Positions 46,023-53,397 of a DNA stretch of 64,000 bases are shown here, piece after piece. Position 1 is the stretch's first letter. Each line of letters opens with the position of its first letter. Position numbers and translations under genes: made by a program. Below the pieces are notes generated by a model. That model had not been told where the DNA came from. It was given only the letters and a program-made list of their open reading frames with translations, and did no database searches. The DNA is from JAAYAO01 sp051133435 (GTDB lineage: Bacteria > Actinomycetota > Actinomycetes > Propionibacteriales > Propionibacteriaceae). The stretch is from contig NZ_JBPGNY010000001.1 of the NCBI RefSeq assembly GCF_051133435.1, positions 868,001-932,000 of the forward strand. Direction: 5' to 3'.

Positions 46023-47044
46023 TTCGCCCCGTCCAATCGGAGGTGCGCCCACGGCTTGCGGTTCGGCTTCCTGTTGCCACTCACAGCCCAGGCGACCAGC
46101 CCTTCAAGATCCTGATATCCGCTGGCCACCAGAGCGGGCAGGTCGTCGGCTCGCCCCGCCTTCTGCATGGCCTTCACGAAGCTGCGCTGCATCGCCCCGT
46201 GACCCATCGCCCCGGCGCTGTCCAGCGCCTTCGAGCACTCCGGGCAGGTGTGCCCCTTGATCTTCGGTGCGGTGACCCGCCCGCCGATGAGCAGCGGCGG
46301 GGCCGACACCGACCGCCACACCTTGGAGCGAACCTCGGCCACGCCGCCCAGATCCGACACGGTGACCGCGGCCATCTCGACAGCGCCGATACCGCAGAAC
46401 AGGCACCCGCCACCGTCCGGCGGCGCGATCCGGGCGGCGGGCCGGGACCGGGCAACGGCACGGTCCAACAGGCCCGCATAGGCCTTGCGGAGCGTGGTGC
46501 GGGTGTCGGCCTCCTCCCCGGTCTTCAAGTGCTCCCATGCCGTCGCAGAGCCCCGTGGAGTGGGCGTCTGGGTGGTGCTGGCGGTCACCGCGTCGGCGTC
46601 GGCGTCCCGGCTGTCGAACCGGACCGCCTGCCGCACCGGCTCGAACCGGCGGATCAGTTGGATGACCGACCCCGGCGTATCGACGTGCTGTTGGTAGGCG
46701 TCCGGATGCCCGGCTGCCGCCAGCGCGTCCAGGGCACCGGCCACCGCCTTCACGGCGACGTTGCCCAACTGGTTGATCAGGACCGGGTGCCGGTGCACGA
46801 TCTCCTCGGCCACCTTGTGCCGGGCGCTGCACTCGGCACACGTGGCAAACGTCCCCGTGTGGACGAACCGCACCGGTGCAACCGGGTGGTCCACGGGTCG
46901 GGTCAACTCGAAGGCACTGTTCGGCGCAGGCACCTTCCTCTCGGTGGTCTGGGTGGGCTCGATCACCCCGACGCCACAGACGCCGCAGGGGATCGCCGAC
47001 GTGGTGGCAGTGGTCGTAGTCGTCGTGCTGGTCGTGTTCGTCAT
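46019..47044 (-). CDS. Double zinc-ribbon protein of the element
   Basis: A 341-residue protein not recognised by family. Two zinc-ribbon-like modules are visible: CGVC with TCAECSARH (N-terminal third) and CLFCGIGAVE with TCPECSKAL (C-terminal half). Between them is a helical region with RRFEPVRQAVRF. The N-terminus is Thr-rich. GAAAGG sits seven bases before the ATG at 47044, giving the start. Between WhiB/zinc-finger genes and the terminases it may be a DNA-binding or helper-interaction protein. Confidence 0.65.
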   Translation of the reverse strand: MTNTTSTTTTTTATTSAIPCGVCGVGVIEPTQTTERKVPAPNSAFELTRPVDHPVAPVRFVHTGTFATCAECSARHKVAEEIVHRHPVLINQLGNVAVKAVAGALDALAAAGHPDAYQQHVDTPGSVIQLIRRFEPVRQAVRFDSRDADADAVTASTTQTPTPRGSATAWEHLKTGEEADTRTTLRKAYAGLLDRAVARSRPAARIAPPDGGGCLFCGIGAVEMAAVTVSDLGGVAEVRSKVWRSVSAPPLLIGGRVTAPKIKGHTCPECSKALDSAGAMGHGAMQRSFVKAMQKAGRADDLPALVASGYQDLEGLVAWAVSGNRKPNRKPWAHLRLDGAK

Positions 47045-47067
47045 GGTCATGCCTTTCGTAGGGTCGG

Positions 47068-47388
47068 TCACTTCTTGCGATTCGGGTGGCGGTGGCGGTG
47101 TTGGGTCATGGCCAACTGCCGCTCGATCTCCTTTCGGCGGCGGTGCGCCTCGGCCACCTGCTCGGCGTCGCGCTCGAAGCGGACGAGGGCGGCGTCCGCT
47201 GCCAGGCGGTTGGGGGCGGCAATGGCTTCGTGAATCCGAGCACCGCATACCCCACTGCTACCCCCGGCGCGGTCGCCGATGAACCAGCAGGGCACCCCGA
47301 CCGGTACGTCGTGGACCGGGCACGGCTCGGCCAGTAGGCGGGCCATCTGGGGTGTGTTCTCGGCCCGGCCTCGGGCTGTCGTGGTCAT
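47068..47388 (-). CDS. Small zinc-finger protein of the element
   Basis: A 106-residue protein. PCPVHDVPVGVPC (about 22-34) is a CPxHx5C zinc-finger-like motif seen in small actinophage proteins, followed by a charged helical C-terminus (AEQVAEAHRRRKEIERQLA) ending in a basic tail. The ATG overlaps the WhiB stop (ATGA), and GAAAGGGAAG precedes it. Probably nucleic-acid binding; exact role unknown. Confidence 0.65.
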   Translation of the reverse strand: MTTTARGRAENTPQMARLLAEPCPVHDVPVGVPCWFIGDRAGGSSGVCGARIHEAIAAPNRLAADAALVRFERDAEQVAEAHRRRKEIERQLAMTQHRHRHPNRKK

Positions 47389-47855
47389 GGTGTCTTCCCT
47401 TTCGTCTGGCCCCCGAGAACGCGACGTTTCGGGGGTATTCCGACCCCGCTGTGACCGTGTTTGTGACCACCGGGCGCGGATATCGCGCTGACAACGGGGA
47501 ACGCCGCCGGGCCGCTTGATTGCAGATCAGGTGAGGCCGGTTCGTCAGACGTGTCAGCAGCCCCTTGGTTCGTGGTCGGCGTCCGGTCCCGACCGCCCCA
47601 CACACCCCAGCGCTCGGACTGCCCGGCCTCACGGCACGGGGTGAGGATCGGGCAGCCACGGCACAGCTCGGCAGCCTGCCGCCGGTCGGCCACCGAGTCG
47701 GACAGCCACAGCCCGGGACCAGAGCCAGCGGTGCCCGCCTGACGGGTGCACGGGGTGCCGCCACCGGCGTCCACCAGATCCGCCAGGCGCGCCGCCAGCG
47801 GCCCGAGCTGCTGGTTGACGGCGAGGGTCGGGAACTTGCGTCTTATGGCCGTCAT
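47385..47855 (-). CDS. WhiB-like iron-sulfur regulator of the element
   Basis: A 156-residue protein with the four-cysteine WhiB pattern C36, C65, C68, C74 (LCRGCPILTPC) and the GVWGG turn at 84-88. WhiB proteins carry a 4Fe-4S cluster, bind sigma factor SigA and alter transcription; mycobacteriophage copies (WhiBTM4) inhibit host WhiB2. In this element it may sense the host redox state or switch gene expression on helper infection. It overlaps genes on both sides by four bases. A long Ser/Pro/Gly-rich tail follows the domain. Confidence 0.9.
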   Translation of the reverse strand: MTAIRRKFPTLAVNQQLGPLAARLADLVDAGGGTPCTRQAGTAGSGPGLWLSDSVADRRQAAELCRGCPILTPCREAGQSERWGVWGGRDRTPTTNQGAADTSDEPASPDLQSSGPAAFPVVSAISAPGGHKHGHSGVGIPPKRRVLGGQTKGKTP

Positions 47856-48199
47856 TGCGTCACCTCGGCCACGCCACGGGCTGCCGGTGCTCGGTGCCCG
47901 ACCGACCGCACAGCCGCCGCTTGCGCGTGCGCGCGGGTGGTATTAACCAGTTGGTCGCGGCCGGTGACGGCCGGCCGTCCACCTCCCGAACCTTCACGCT
48001 CCACACGCCCTGCCACCCCTCTAAAGGGGGTGGGTGGCGTGAAGGGGGTAGGCGCGTGAACCCCGTGAAGGGTGCCGTGAAGCTGATACCAAGCGAAAGC
48101 AGGTCCGTTTCGTGATGCCCGTGAAGGGGTCGTGAAGGGTTCCGGGATTTCGCCCTGCGTGAAGGGGTGCGTGAAGGTCTGCGAGGCCGTGAAGGTCAT
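47852..48199 (-). CDS. Hypothetical ORF spanning the iteron array
   Basis: A 115-residue frame whose ATG overlaps the primase stop (TGATG) and whose stop overlaps the WhiB start (ATGA), as other genes in this operon do. Its sequence is Thr/Pro/Phe-rich with FTHPFT and similar units, which arise because repeats of CCTTCACG pass through it in all three frames. It may be translated merely to maintain coupling, or be non-functional. No family is seen. Confidence 0.4.
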   Translation of the reverse strand: MTFTASQTFTHPFTQGEIPEPFTTPSRASRNGPAFAWYQLHGTLHGVHAPTPFTPPTPFRGVAGRVEREGSGGGRPAVTGRDQLVNTTRAHAQAAAVRSVGHRAPAARGVAEVTQ

Positions 48200-48208
48200 C
48201 ACTTCACG
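48012..48208. repeat. Iteron-like array CGTGAAGG, probable replication origin
   Basis: CGTGAAGG or close variants occur on the plus strand at 48038, 48055 (variant), 48064, 48076, 48111 (variant), 48120, 48131, 48158, 48170 and 48188, with an inverted copy at 48202-48208. A hairpin GCCACCC/GGGTGGC (48012-48038) adjoins the array. The repeats fall in all three frames of the overlapping ORF, so the constraint is on DNA. Their position next to the primase-helicase fits an origin bound by that protein. Confidence 0.65.
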
Positions 48209-50442
48209 CCCCATCGAGCGGGCCGATTTAGGCCCTTGTCTCCCGCATCGACCAGCACCAGCCGCCCGGCCTTCACCTCGGCGTTGAGGCGTCGGCGTGC
48301 TTTCTCCCGTTGGGCCGCGCTGGGCCGGTCGGTGTCGAACAGTGCCCGGGCCACCTCCACCGCGGTCACCCCATCGGCACCGGCGCGGGCCAGGCCGATC
48401 AGGTCGACTTCGTCGAAGATGAACGACCGACCTCCGTGGTGATCGTGGATCACGTCAAGCGGGCCAACCTCGGCGGCGGGTTGTTTCAGGTGGTGCAGCT
48501 TCACCACCGGGTCACCGGGCTTACCGGCCAGCAGCACCACCGACCCCGCCCCTGCCGTGATCCAGGTGGACCCGTACACGTTGTCAAGGGTCGTCGCGGT
48601 GCTTCCGCCGCTGGTGACCTTGCGGTTGTGGTGCAACTCCAGCACCTGCACCCCGGCCACCAGCGCTTTCTGTCGAGCACGGTTCCAGGCGGTGCCGCCC
48701 TCGTCCTCCAGCACACTGCCGATGTCCTTCAGCGAGTCGACCACCACCGAGTCGGCCCCGGCGTCACCGCACATTCGGGCCAGCTGGTCGGGGTCGTCGG
48801 TGAAGTTCACCGGTGGTGGCCCCTCCCAGAACACCAACCGGTCATCCAACACGCTCCGGTGTGCTTCGGTGACCATCCGGCGCATGGACCGCAATGCCTG
48901 ACGGGGCCGGTCCATCGCCAGGTACAGCACCCGGCCCGCACCCGGCACCACTGGCAAGTTCAACAGTTCGGCGAACTCGGGCAGGCCGCAGCGGCCCAAG
49001 GCCCACTGTTGGGCCAAGGTGGTCTTGCCGATCCCGGCTGAACCGACCAGCACCAGGGATTCACCTTCGGCCATGAGCACCCGATCACCGGCACCCCACA
49101 CCGGCACCGGGTCATCGGGGGTGTCGAGGATCAGCGACCCGCCAGGCCGCAGCAACCCCGCCATGTTCACGTCCCGGTCCCCGGTGGCTTCGGCCTGCTC
49201 AGCGGCCAACAGCTCGCGGGCTTCACGGTCAGCGCGTAGCCAGTGCAACCGGCGTTGAACCTCGTAGGCGTGCAGATCCTCCGCGGCCGCGTCCGTCGTC
49301 GTGATCTGGCCGCCCAGGGCGTCCTGCTCGGTCACCTTGCCGCGGTCCTCCGGTCGAGTGAAGTCGATCTCAATGCCCGCCAGGTCATCGGCGGGCAGCT
49401 CCAGCGGCCCCGCACGGCGGGCGCGCTGGTACTGGCTGCGCCACTTGGCCGCCACGTCGCGCGCAGTCCAGCTGGTGTCGGTGGGCGCGTGCTCGGTGAA
49501 GATCCGTTCCGCCTCGGCCATGTCCAGACCGGACCAGTCGGCCAGGGCCAGCCGGGCCAGCCGGTAGGCGGCATCGGCACTCAGCCGCTCCCAGCCCCGT
49601 TCACGGTCGTCGCGCTGCTCCGGACCCCAGCCACGGGCATCGGTCAGGTCAGCGACGATGCCCGCAGCAGTCCGCTCGGCGTACGAGTGGCCCCGGTCCG
49701 CGGTGACCGCCGCAGGCGCTCGGAGTCCCGCTGCGGGTGCGGTGGGCGGAACCGCCCCGGTGCTCAGTTCGACGCCCAGCACCTCGGCCAGCTCGTCGGG
49801 TGCCCAGCTGCGCACTGAAGGATGGTCGGGACACACCAGCCACCGGACGGGGCGGGGGTTGCTCGGGTCCTTGTAGTTCCACGTCCCGGGCACCCGGAGT
49901 ACGTCGTTGTCCTTGTGCTTCGACATGTCGGCCGCGTCGCCACCGACGAAGCGCCCCACGTCACGGCACAACCGCTGGTGCTGCTCGGGGGTGACCTCAC
50001 GGTCAAGGCGGACGTAGGCGTGTCCACGCGGGCGGCCATCCTCGGCCAGCGAACCGGACGCCACCACCATCGCCCCCAGCAGCTCCACCTGCTCCAGGTC
50101 GAGCGGGCCGTCAATGTCGGCGTGGACGTGGCGGCGCGTGAGCGCCACCGAACCGGCTCGGCTGGATCGGTAAGGGTGCGGGTAGGGGGTGACGAAAACA
50201 TCACTCCCGGCGTCGGCCTCGGCAACCAAGCTGACCGGCAGCGACGACAACAGGTCTTCGTGATCGCGACCCCGCAGGCACTCCTTACCGGCAACGATGG
50301 GCCGTAGGTCCCACCAGGTGCCGCCAGGCTCCAGCAGGCTGACACGGACGGCTCCCGTGGGGATCATCTCCCGTAGCCAGCACTCAGCATCGGCGTGCCG
50401 CTCGGCCAGTTGGTCTTGCGTGGCGGGCAGGGTGTCGATCAC
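48199..50442 (-). CDS. Primase-helicase (AEP-like primase with AAA/RecA-type ATPase)
   Basis: A 747-residue replication protein. The N-terminal third resembles an archaeo-eukaryotic-type primase-polymerase, with HVHADIDGPLDLEQ (metal-binding DxD), GRPRGHAYVRLDR and NDVLRVPGTWNYK. The middle is helical. The C-terminal half is a RecA-like ATPase with Walker A GSAGIGKT (467-474) and Walker B VVVDSLKD (Asp569), plus a winged-helix-like end (AEVKAGRLVLVDAGDKG). The GTG at 50442 overlaps the upstream stop (GTGA). It should replicate the element from the adjacent iterons. Confidence 0.82.
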   Translation of the reverse strand: MIDTLPATQDQLAERHADAECWLREMIPTGAVRVSLLEPGGTWWDLRPIVAGKECLRGRDHEDLLSSLPVSLVAEADAGSDVFVTPYPHPYRSSRAGSVALTRRHVHADIDGPLDLEQVELLGAMVVASGSLAEDGRPRGHAYVRLDREVTPEQHQRLCRDVGRFVGGDAADMSKHKDNDVLRVPGTWNYKDPSNPRPVRWLVCPDHPSVRSWAPDELAEVLGVELSTGAVPPTAPAAGLRAPAAVTADRGHSYAERTAAGIVADLTDARGWGPEQRDDRERGWERLSADAAYRLARLALADWSGLDMAEAERIFTEHAPTDTSWTARDVAAKWRSQYQRARRAGPLELPADDLAGIEIDFTRPEDRGKVTEQDALGGQITTTDAAAEDLHAYEVQRRLHWLRADREARELLAAEQAEATGDRDVNMAGLLRPGGSLILDTPDDPVPVWGAGDRVLMAEGESLVLVGSAGIGKTTLAQQWALGRCGLPEFAELLNLPVVPGAGRVLYLAMDRPRQALRSMRRMVTEAHRSVLDDRLVFWEGPPPVNFTDDPDQLARMCGDAGADSVVVDSLKDIGSVLEDEGGTAWNRARQKALVAGVQVLELHHNRKVTSGGSTATTLDNVYGSTWITAGAGSVVLLAGKPGDPVVKLHHLKQPAAEVGPLDVIHDHHGGRSFIFDEVDLIGLARAGADGVTAVEVARALFDTDRPSAAQREKARRRLNAEVKAGRLVLVDAGDKGLNRPARWGVK

Positions 50443-50717
50443 GATGCCGCCCGGTCGAGCACCATGGCGTCCACGCGGGCGCGCAGCGCCTTCGCGCGCC
50501 GCTTCCGCTCGGTGGCGTAGTTCACCAAGGGGATGGGCGGGGACGGCGGTGCGGGACGTTCGCGGGCCGGGTCCAGGGAGCTGCCGCGATACTCGCTGTA
50601 CCGCTTCCACCAGCGCACACCGCCGCCGGGGTAGTTCTCGCCGTATGCCGTCCACACGTCCCGGGGCACCCAATCAGGGCACGCGGGGCCGGTGTGATCG
50701 GGCTGTAAAGTGTTCAT
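50439..50717 (-). CDS. Small element protein of unknown function
   Basis: A 92-residue protein. The N-terminus contains CPDWVPRDVWTAYGENYPGG and RWWKRYSEY; the C-terminus is basic and helical (ATERKRRAKALRARVDAM). It could bind DNA. GAAAGGG precedes the ATG at 50717, and its stop overlaps the primase start. I recognise no family. Confidence 0.6.
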   Translation of the reverse strand: MNTLQPDHTGPACPDWVPRDVWTAYGENYPGGGVRWWKRYSEYRGSSLDPARERPAPPSPPIPLVNYATERKRRAKALRARVDAMVLDRAAS

Positions 50718-50766
50718 CGGATTCCCTTTCATCGCTAGGGCATCTCGTTCCCCTCCGGAACGAGGC

Positions 50767-50799
50767 AGGGCCGGGCCACCTTTTGAGGTGCCCGGCCCT
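50767..50799. terminator. GC-rich hairpin between the excisionase gene and the primase operon
   Basis: AGGGCCGGG (50767-50775) with CACCT (50777-50781) pairs with AGGTG (50786-50790) and CCCGGCCCT (50791-50799), one bulged base and a TTTG loop. It separates the excisionase-like gene from the operon below and may attenuate early transcription. Confidence 0.5.
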
Positions 50800-50873
50800 T
50801 CTGCCAGTCGGCGGCCTTGCATTCAGTTGTGGACACCCGGCGGACGGGGACGCTCACCCGCCCACCGGGTGGC

Positions 50874-51059
50874 TTAGCGGGCGTTGCCTGCGATGAACTC
50901 GGCCAACGCCGACTCGGGCACGCGCAACAGCTTCTGGCCGACTCGGATAGCTCGCAGGTCCCCGGCTTCGATCAGGCGATAGACCGTGTTCCGGTCACAG
51001 TTCAGGTGCTGCGCCACGTCGGCCACCTTCAAAACGGGCTCCACAGTTGCTGTACTCAA
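50874..51059 (-). CDS. xis: Excisionase-like helix-turn-helix protein
   Basis: A 61-residue protein. VEPVLKVADVAQHLNCDRNT followed by VYRLIEAGDLRAIRVG and LRVPESALAEFI is the MerR-type winged-helix excisionase (DNA-binding excisionase family) pattern. The TTG at 51059 is chosen because GGAGG lies seven bases upstream; an ATG at 51134 would add 25 residues not typical of the family. It is divergent from the integrase operon and probably controls both promoters as well as excision. Confidence 0.8.
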   Translation of the reverse strand: MSTATVEPVLKVADVAQHLNCDRNTVYRLIEAGDLRAIRVGQKLLRVPESALAEFIAGNAR

Positions 51060-51215
51060 GGCCTCTCCTCCTCCCAGCACCGTCCGAGATTCCTTCGGAC
51101 GGGTTGACCTCTTTGTGTCTCTGCCGATACCCATTCTAAGCTTTTGCTTCTTATAAAACAGGGGTATTCTTGTATAGATAGATCAACTTGATTACAGAAG
51201 AGAAGAGGGATGGGG
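51060..51215. promoter_or_regulatory. AT-rich divergent control region of the element
   Basis: This is the most AT-rich stretch in the window. It holds a minus-strand -10 TAGAAT, a plus-strand extended -10 TGTATAGA, and the palindrome ATCAA-C-TTGAT (51182-51192) near the rightward start. It is the probable switch between integrase and replication operons. Confidence 0.5.
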
Positions 51216-51785
51216 ATGGATTACCGGGCGTGGAGTACGTCGGTTTACATGCGCCAGGTGCACATCTGGACCAAGGACGGGGAGCGGGTGCCTGCCGGAT
51301 ACTCCGAGCCGGTGGCCGTGGTCTTCGATCCGAGGGGATGGGCGTGGCACGTGACCATGGACGGCGACCGCATCACGACGTTGACTGTCGAGAGCGTCGG
51401 CACAGCGGAGGTCGATCAGTCGGCCACCAGGACGGTCCCGCTTCAGCACCTGCGCGAGGTTGCCCGCGAGGTGCTGCAAGGCCTGGACGATGACATAGAC
51501 GACGGTGCCCCCATCCCCGAGGCGCTGGAAGCAGCAGCCACCCCGCGGGGATTCGTCCGGGTCAAGAACGCGCCACCGTCGCCCCAGTTGTTCGCTCACT
51601 ACTGGCAGAACAGCCCGGAGTTTGTATGGGTGGACGAGAGGAAGCGCGGGCGTAGGTGGCGCGCAGCTAAGGACTGGGGCGTGACCGAGTACGCCGTTGA
51701 TAAGTGGCTACGTGAGGCGCGAGACCTCGGACTGATCCCACCATCACAACGAACAATCAACCACCAGCAGGAGGAACAGAAGTGA
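51216..51785 (+). CDS. Element DNA-binding-like protein upstream of integrase
   Basis: A 189-residue protein of unknown family. The N-terminal two thirds are beta-rich (VHIWTKDGERVPAGYSEP). The C-terminus (KDWGVTEYAVDKWLREARDL followed by GLIPPS) looks like a helix-turn-helix that would be a DNA-binding module. GAGGG is six bases before the ATG at 51216; an ATG two codons earlier lies within the SD. The stop overlaps the integrase start (GTGA), so it is translated with it and may regulate integration or the lysogenic switch. Confidence 0.65.
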   Translation: MDYRAWSTSVYMRQVHIWTKDGERVPAGYSEPVAVVFDPRGWAWHVTMDGDRITTLTVESVGTAEVDQSATRTVPLQHLREVAREVLQGLDDDIDDGAPIPEALEAAATPRGFVRVKNAPPSPQLFAHYWQNSPEFVWVDERKRGRRWRAAKDWGVTEYAVDKWLREARDLGLIPPSQRTINHQQEEQK

Positions 51786-53149
51786 CCACCACCAGGACGG
51801 GCAGCAGGATCAAGCTGCCGAGCGATGCGCTGCGCCGGTGCGCATCGTGTCTAGTCGAGCGGGGCAACCGAACCCGCGACTGGCACCGCATTGCCGACCG
51901 CGACGGCCAGACCATCGGGTGGACGTGCCCGGCCTGCCCCACCACGGCCGAGCCGATCCGCCGCGAGGCTAACGGCGACCGCGTGCGCTGGCTGGCCGTC
52001 GTGGACGTGACCCCGGCGGGGGCCGCTAAGCGCAAGCAAGCCAAGCGCCGCTTTGACCAGCTGGACGACGCGCGGGCATGGGTCGCTGAGATCCGCTCCG
52101 GCGTGACCGATGCCGTGAAGCGTGGGCGCAGCTACCGGGACCGCAGTCGGATGACGGTGCAGGACATGGCCGACCAGTGGCTTGACCGCAGGGCTGAGGA
52201 GATCGGCACCCCGGGAGGTATCCGTGAGGTCACCCTGAACGGCTACCGGTCGGCGCTGCACAGTCTTCTCGCTCACCTCGGTGCCCGGGTGGCCCGGGAC
52301 GTCTCAACCGATGACGTGGAGTCGGCATTGCGGGTACTGGCTACCACCGGCGGCCGGGGTGGCCGGAGTCTCTCGCACCGCACTGTCACCTACGCGCTGA
52401 TCTCGCTGCGCCAGGTGTTCAACTACGGCATCCGCCAAGGCTGGTTGCAGACCAACGCGGCAGCCTTGGCCAAGGCACCCCGCCGCCACGGTCAGCAGGA
52501 CGGGGGCAGCCGTCGGGCTCAGCGCTGGACGGTCGCGCAGTTGCAGGCATTCCGGGCTTATCTGGACACCTACAGCGACGGCCCCGTGTTTGCGGCGGAA
52601 CCGTGGATCGAGGTGGGCATGCGCCTTACCCTTAGCGGACTGCGCCGCAGTGAAGTGCTCGGACTGGACTGGACGAACGTGGACCGTGACGCCGGAACCG
52701 TCACGGTTGCTGCCAGCAGGGTCAAGACCGGCAAGGGCAACGCCACGGCCCTCGGTGAGGAAAAGACCGTCAACTCACGTCGGATCGTCCACACCGAGCA
52801 ACTGCACTCCGGCACTGTCCGGGCGTTGCGGGCGCTTTGGCTGGCCCAGGGTCGGCCGGAATCCGGTCTGGTGATCCGGAACGCCGTGGGCGAGCCGGTG
52901 CACCCCGATGCCTACAGTCGACGATTCAAGACGCTGTGCGCGGAAGCATCGGTGCCCTACCCGGGGTCGATCCACAACGTCCGGCACACCATCGCCACGG
53001 CCCTGCTGGAAGCTGGCATGCCGGACAACCAGGGCGCGGCCCTACTCGGTCACGACGTACAGACCTACCGGACGTTCTACGTCCTCAGCGACGACGATGC
53101 CGCCGCCAGCGCAGCCAAGGCAGCAGGGCAAGTTTTCGGCGCTCTGTGA
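51782..53149 (+). CDS. int: Tyrosine recombinase (integrase)
   Basis: A 455-residue integrase. An N-terminal zinc-ribbon-like region (CASC with CPAC) leads to an arm-binding domain, a SAM-like core-binding domain (about 125-225) and a catalytic domain. Catalytic Arg288 (GLRRSEVLGL), His398 and Arg401 (HNVRHT), His424 (LLGHD) and Tyr433 (FYV) are all present. It should recombine the 47-bp core in the tRNA anticodon region. The GTG start overlaps the upstream stop. TGTGACCA repeats lie at its 3' end. Confidence 0.95.
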   Translation: MTTTRTGSRIKLPSDALRRCASCLVERGNRTRDWHRIADRDGQTIGWTCPACPTTAEPIRREANGDRVRWLAVVDVTPAGAAKRKQAKRRFDQLDDARAWVAEIRSGVTDAVKRGRSYRDRSRMTVQDMADQWLDRRAEEIGTPGGIREVTLNGYRSALHSLLAHLGARVARDVSTDDVESALRVLATTGGRGGRSLSHRTVTYALISLRQVFNYGIRQGWLQTNAAALAKAPRRHGQQDGGSRRAQRWTVAQLQAFRAYLDTYSDGPVFAAEPWIEVGMRLTLSGLRRSEVLGLDWTNVDRDAGTVTVAASRVKTGKGNATALGEEKTVNSRRIVHTEQLHSGTVRALRALWLAQGRPESGLVIRNAVGEPVHPDAYSRRFKTLCAEASVPYPGSIHNVRHTIATALLEAGMPDNQGAALLGHDVQTYRTFYVLSDDDAAASAAKAAGQVFGAL

Positions 53150-53165
53150 CCACCCATTGTGACCA
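53144..53165. promoter_or_regulatory. Right attP arm repeats
   Basis: CTGTGACCA (53144-53152) and TTGTGACCA (53157-53165) overlap the integrase stop and match the copies in the left arm at 41450-41481. Confidence 0.5.
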
Positions 53166-53174
53166 ACAAGAGCT

Positions 53175-53212
53175 AATGCCGGTCCCTCCCGGAACGGGGG
53201 ACCGGCATTAGC
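53175..53212. terminator. Element-borne copy of the tRNA terminator hairpin
   Basis: Nearly identical to the hairpin at 41239-41275, and likewise followed by the att core. It lies between the integrase stop and the tRNA 3' end in convergent position, so it can terminate both transcripts. Confidence 0.7.
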
Positions 53213-53233
53213 CGTTGTCAGACCTATGTCTGC

Positions 53234-53280
53234 GCTCCCCGGGTAGGAGTCGAACCTACGTCGCTTATCCTGATTCAAAG
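53234..53280. repeat. Right attachment site (within the intact tRNA-Gln)
   Basis: The 47-bp core identical to 41298-41344. Together with 53281-53313 it forms the whole tRNA, so integration rebuilt the gene. Confidence 0.9.
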
Positions 53281-53313
53281 TCAGGCGGGCCCTGCCGACA
53301 GACCAACCGGGGA
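53235..53313 (-). tRNA. tRNA-Gln (anticodon UUG), integration target
   Basis: Read leftward: acceptor TCCCCGG/CCGGGGA, D arm GGTC/GGCC, anticodon stem CCTGA/TCAGG with loop CTTTGAA (anticodon TTG), variable region of about nine bases, T arm GTAGG-TTCGACT-CCTAC, discriminator G. The weak U1-A72 pair and G73 are known glutamine identity elements. The variable region is longer than usual for a class I tRNA, and there are two bases between the D and anticodon stems. CCA is not encoded. The 3' half comes from the element. Confidence 0.8.
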
Positions 53314-53397
53314 TCGGGGCGGCGAACGCCCCACCGAGAAAGCTTATCGCGAACCGGCCGCGGACTCGACTCGATCACCATCGGGCACACTGAACCC

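Larger units (their letters stand above)
41298..53280. mobile_element. Integrated phage-satellite-like element in a tRNA-Gln gene
   Basis: A 47-bp direct repeat at 41298-41344 and 53234-53280 marks the two ends. The unit of about 11.9 kb carries, rightmost, a tyrosine integrase and a DNA-binding protein reading rightward. Reading leftward are an excisionase-like gene, a small ORF, a primase-helicase, an iteron-bearing ORF, WhiB, two zinc-finger proteins, small and large terminase subunits, then three accessory genes. Most leftward core genes overlap by one to four bases. No portal, capsid, protease, tail or lysis genes are present. This fits a phage satellite or PICI-like island with its own terminase. 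It could also be a deleted prophage, but the tight operon argues against random decay. Confidence 0.8.

Noticed and set aside
48012..48208. CRISPR array
   Set aside because: The repeats are 7-8 bases with uneven spacing and no spacers of constant length; no cas genes are present.
50874..51134. Longer excisionase starting at ATG 51134
   Set aside because: The extra 25 residues lie in the AT-rich control region and the TTG at 51059 has a strong Shine-Dalgarno at correct distance.
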